Shown here: in pieces, positions 39,613-41,317 of the stretch | How positions within the stretch are numbered: position 1 is the stretch's first letter | Layout: each line of letters starts with the position of its first letter | Source: Phocaeicola paurosaccharolyticus JCM 15092 | Lineage (GTDB): Bacteria; Bacteroidota; Bacteroidia; Bacteroidales; Bacteroidaceae | Assembly: GCF_000613805.1 (NCBI RefSeq) | Contig: NZ_BAJR01000029.1 | Span: 1 to 41,317 of the forward strand | Reading direction: 5' to 3' | DNA: 41,317 bases | The notes under the pieces: generated by a model | Seen by the model: the letters and a program-made list of their open reading frames with translations, nothing else | What the model was told of the DNA's origin: nothing | The model's database searches: none | Made by a program: the position numbers and the translations under genes

Positions 39613-40512
39613 TTATAGCTCTTTAAGTTTATAGTCTGTGTTTGGTAAAGTCATCAAATATTTTGCTACTCGAGATCTATGGCACTGTTTGGGATTCTTT
39701 TCGAAGCAAGTAAGTGCAACACGCTTATCTGATTGTATTAGCTTCTTAATTCCCAATAAATATGTCCAATTATCTTTTAAAGTAGAATTCTCGTAATTAT
39801 TAAATAGTATATCATAATCTTTCTGACTATTTAAAGTCTGTCGTTTATTTGATTCTATTCCTAATTCAGGTATATGTATATATCTAACTCCTATACCATC
39901 ACAAGCTTTTGATAATACAGCTTTAGAAAATCCATATTTCTGGCTATACGCATTCTTTCTTACATCGCAAAGTATGCGAACATTATTAATAAGTAATTTT
40001 ACAAGATATTCTTCTATAGATAAACCTTCATAACCAATAGTAAATAACATAGGAGCATTATCTTTATTCCTTTGTTTGTCTACTTTCAATAATTCATCAT
40101 TGCTCAATATTTTTGAAGCTATATGACTATTTATCGCATAAAAAGGGAAATGAATATATGTATATCTAATTAATTCTTCTTGGGTATATTTTCCAAATTC
40201 ATTTTTTAAATCACGTATTGATTGTTGGTCAAAGATATCTAACTCATTAATATAATGATTCTGTTTATCAACAGTTAAGAAACGCCCTTTATCTGTTTCT
40301 GCTATATTTATATATCCTTCTTTCCCAAGAGATACGACATCTACATTTGCAAGAAAAGAGTAGCAACCATAATGGTACGGTACAAATTTATATGACATAA
40401 CCTCTTGCTTTCTTGTAAAAAGAAATAGGTATTTCTGCAATTGTTTTGCGGTTATTGCTCCACCAAAAATATCAATTATAGCTAAAATTATTTTTTTTCG
40501 TGTGTAAAGCAT
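39613..40512 (-). CDS. Winged-helix and DUF488 domain protein
   Basis: A 299-aa two-domain protein. Residues about 1-130 are a winged-helix-like domain ('IILAIIDIFGGAITAKQLQK', 'SYKFVPYHYGCYSF', 'EELIRYTYIHFPFYAINSHI') similar to the HTH found in SocA/YwgA-type proteins. Residues about 160-295 are DUF488: 'LFTIGYEGLSIEEYLVKLLI', 'VRILCDVRKNAYSQKYGFSK', 'YIHIPELGIESNKRQ', 'VALTCFEKNPKQCHRSRVAK' with the family's Cys/His cluster at the end. The function of DUF488 is unknown; the C-x(n)-C-H-R motif suggests metal or nucleotide binding. It is the first gene of a two-gene operon with the 280-aa partner. Confidence 0.85.
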   Translation of the reverse strand: MLYTRKKIILAIIDIFGGAITAKQLQKYLFLFTRKQEVMSYKFVPYHYGCYSFLANVDVVSLGKEGYINIAETDKGRFLTVDKQNHYINELDIFDQQSIRDLKNEFGKYTQEELIRYTYIHFPFYAINSHIASKILSNDELLKVDKQRNKDNAPMLFTIGYEGLSIEEYLVKLLINNVRILCDVRKNAYSQKYGFSKAVLSKACDGIGVRYIHIPELGIESNKRQTLNSQKDYDILFNNYENSTLKDNWTYLLGIKKLIQSDKRVALTCFEKNPKQCHRSRVAKYLMTLPNTDYKLKEL

Positions 40513-40650
40513 ATCCCTAAATTTTTAATATAAATACCAACAATAATCTTTGTGCGATGTTCTTTATGCATGCAAATATCATTATAAAATATATAATTAC
40601 AATAAGAATATGTGACTATTTTTTCATCTGCAGTCATAAGTAATGGTATA

Positions 40651-40690
40651 AAAAAATCTCCAATAACTCGCTAAAGTTATTGGAGAAAAA
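40651..40690 (-). terminator. Terminator for a minus-strand unit at the right edge
   Basis: Perfect 12-bp stem TCTCCAATAACT / AGTTATTGGAGA (40657-40668 with 40675-40686). On the minus strand it is followed by TTTTTTATACC. It would end transcription from the right, e.g. of the outer-membrane protein remnant. Confidence 0.7.
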
Positions 40691-40805
40691 AGTTTATTAA
40701 TTACTGCACTTCACATTAAATCAACCTTCATAGAAAATAAAAAAGCCCCAACACATCACGTGCAAGTGTTTTTATAAATTTAAAGTTTTAATATTATGAG
40801 AAAAC

Positions 40806-40902
40806 CTAATATAGTCTGTAACTAACTCCAATTTTTATTCCATGTTCTGTTGTTCCATAACCTCCTTGTATGCTTATGCTACAATTAGGATCACAAGATA
40901 TT
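40806..40902 (-). pseudogene. Possible C-terminal fragment of an outer-membrane protein
   Basis: About 31 codons on the minus strand read 'SCDPNCSISIQGGYGTTEHG' and 'IKIGVSYRLY' before a stop at 40808-40806. Alternating residues and a final aromatic are typical of the last beta-strands of outer-membrane barrels. It is preceded by an in-frame stop and no start codon, and followed by a terminator, so it looks like the end of a lost gene. The piece is short; chance similarity is possible. Confidence 0.35.
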
Positions 40903-40985
40903 TAGTGGGACTATTGTAGTACCATCATTTTATCTTTGTTTCATGCAAAGAAAAGAGAGGATTAATTATTTTCATTGTTCAGAAA

Positions 40986-41088
40986 ATGAATCATGATAGA
41001 CTGTTCAACCGATCATGATTCATTGACTAACCGATCATGATCCGTTGATCAATTGATCATGATCTATTCATTAACCGATCATGACAGG
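40986..41088. repeat. Five 22-bp direct repeats with palindromic core
   Basis: ACCGATCATGAT-type units start at 40986 (partial), 41008, 41030, 41052 and 41074, each exactly 22 bp apart. Every unit has the 8-bp palindrome ATCATGAT (last one cut to ATCATGA). Two helical turns per unit places all cores on one face of DNA, as in an operator or iteron array. Confidence 0.75.
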
Positions 41089-41317
41089 TTTTGCGAAACG
41101 GATAATAGACAGGTTTCATGTACAGAACAGATGCTGGGGCTGACCAATGCGAGTGTTGAATCAATGCAAAACAAAAAATCAGGGCTATATTCATAGGAGT
41201 CGATGATGTAAATTTTTACTTATTAAGGGTTACTAAACTGTATGCTTAATTTGTTAAATCCCCACGAAGTAACTGAGTCCTAAAGGGTCACTTACATTTT
41301 GATGCTAGTAAAAAAAA
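41089..41317. other. Right edge without recognised gene
   Basis: No convincing ORF, RNA or repeat is seen from the end of the 22-bp repeats to the end of the window. Confidence 0.3.

Noticed and set aside
40986..41088. CRISPR array
   Set aside because: Unit length of 22 bp leaves only about 10 bp between cores, too short for spacers.

Overview
ORGANISM. The window looks like a Bacteroidetes (Bacteroidales-type) chromosome. The evidence is several -7 boxes of the form TAnnTTTG (one perfect TTTG-N20-TACTTTTG in front of ugd), an HU-CCDC81/SPOR fusion protein, a DUF6266 protein, a Bacteroidetes-style tyrosine recombinase and AT-rich host genes. No species is claimed.

HOST PART (1-16.1 kb). A thioredoxin-fold protein lacking CXXC, serB with a DEAD-box helicase, ugd with a lipoprotein, an HU/SPOR protein, a zinc-ribbon/FHA protein, then the late cobalamin pathway: cobU-cobT-cobS-cobC, and after an opposing M50-like membrane protein, cbiA-cobQ-cobD-cbiB. 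tRNA-Gly(CCC) closes this part. cobT and cbiA each carry a one-base frameshift.

MOBILE ISLAND (about 16.1-38.2 kb). The 3' end of tRNA-Gly is repeated 22 kb away (44 of 47 bases), next to an outward-lying tyrosine integrase gene. A 20-bp direct repeat lies just inside both ends. The GC-richer core encodes two HTH proteins, a RecA-like helicase, a cluster of GGTAAC iterons, a Toprim/primase-like protein, an RNA polymerase alpha-CTD-like protein, UmuDC, DUF6266, and a lysis-like set (membrane/coiled-coil protein, GH19 endolysin, spanin-like lipoprotein) without any capsid, tail or packaging gene.

CASSETTES INSIDE THE ISLAND. Two AT-rich blocks (21.85-26.0 kb and 34.13-36.4 kb) are built like integron cassette arrays, all on the minus strand. 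Array 1 holds a gene-less cassette, a thsA-thsB cassette (Thoeris type II) and a cassette with an EcoRI-family adenine methyltransferase plus a DUF262-HNH nuclease. Array 2 holds an acyltransferase cassette and a membrane-protein/XRE cassette. Each cassette ends in an attC-like inverted repeat of 130-139 bp. In all five, the first 6-10 bases of the cassette are complementary to the R'' box of that cassette's own attC-like site, which is the integron cassette rule. Both arrays start with a related ~120-bp head that carries promoter-like boxes, direct repeats and a 13-codon leader ORF ending exactly at the crossover (ATG|TT). No integron integrase is in the window. This is the most unusual content here.

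RIGHT FLANK (38.2-41.3 kb). The displaced tRNA terminator, a remnant of another tyrosine integrase, an unclassified two-gene operon (280-aa protein plus wHTH-DUF488 protein), a possible outer-membrane protein fragment, and five 22-bp palindromic repeats.

CAUTION. Five genes have single-base frame breaks, all at homopolymer runs. Sequencing indels are a serious alternative to real gene decay.
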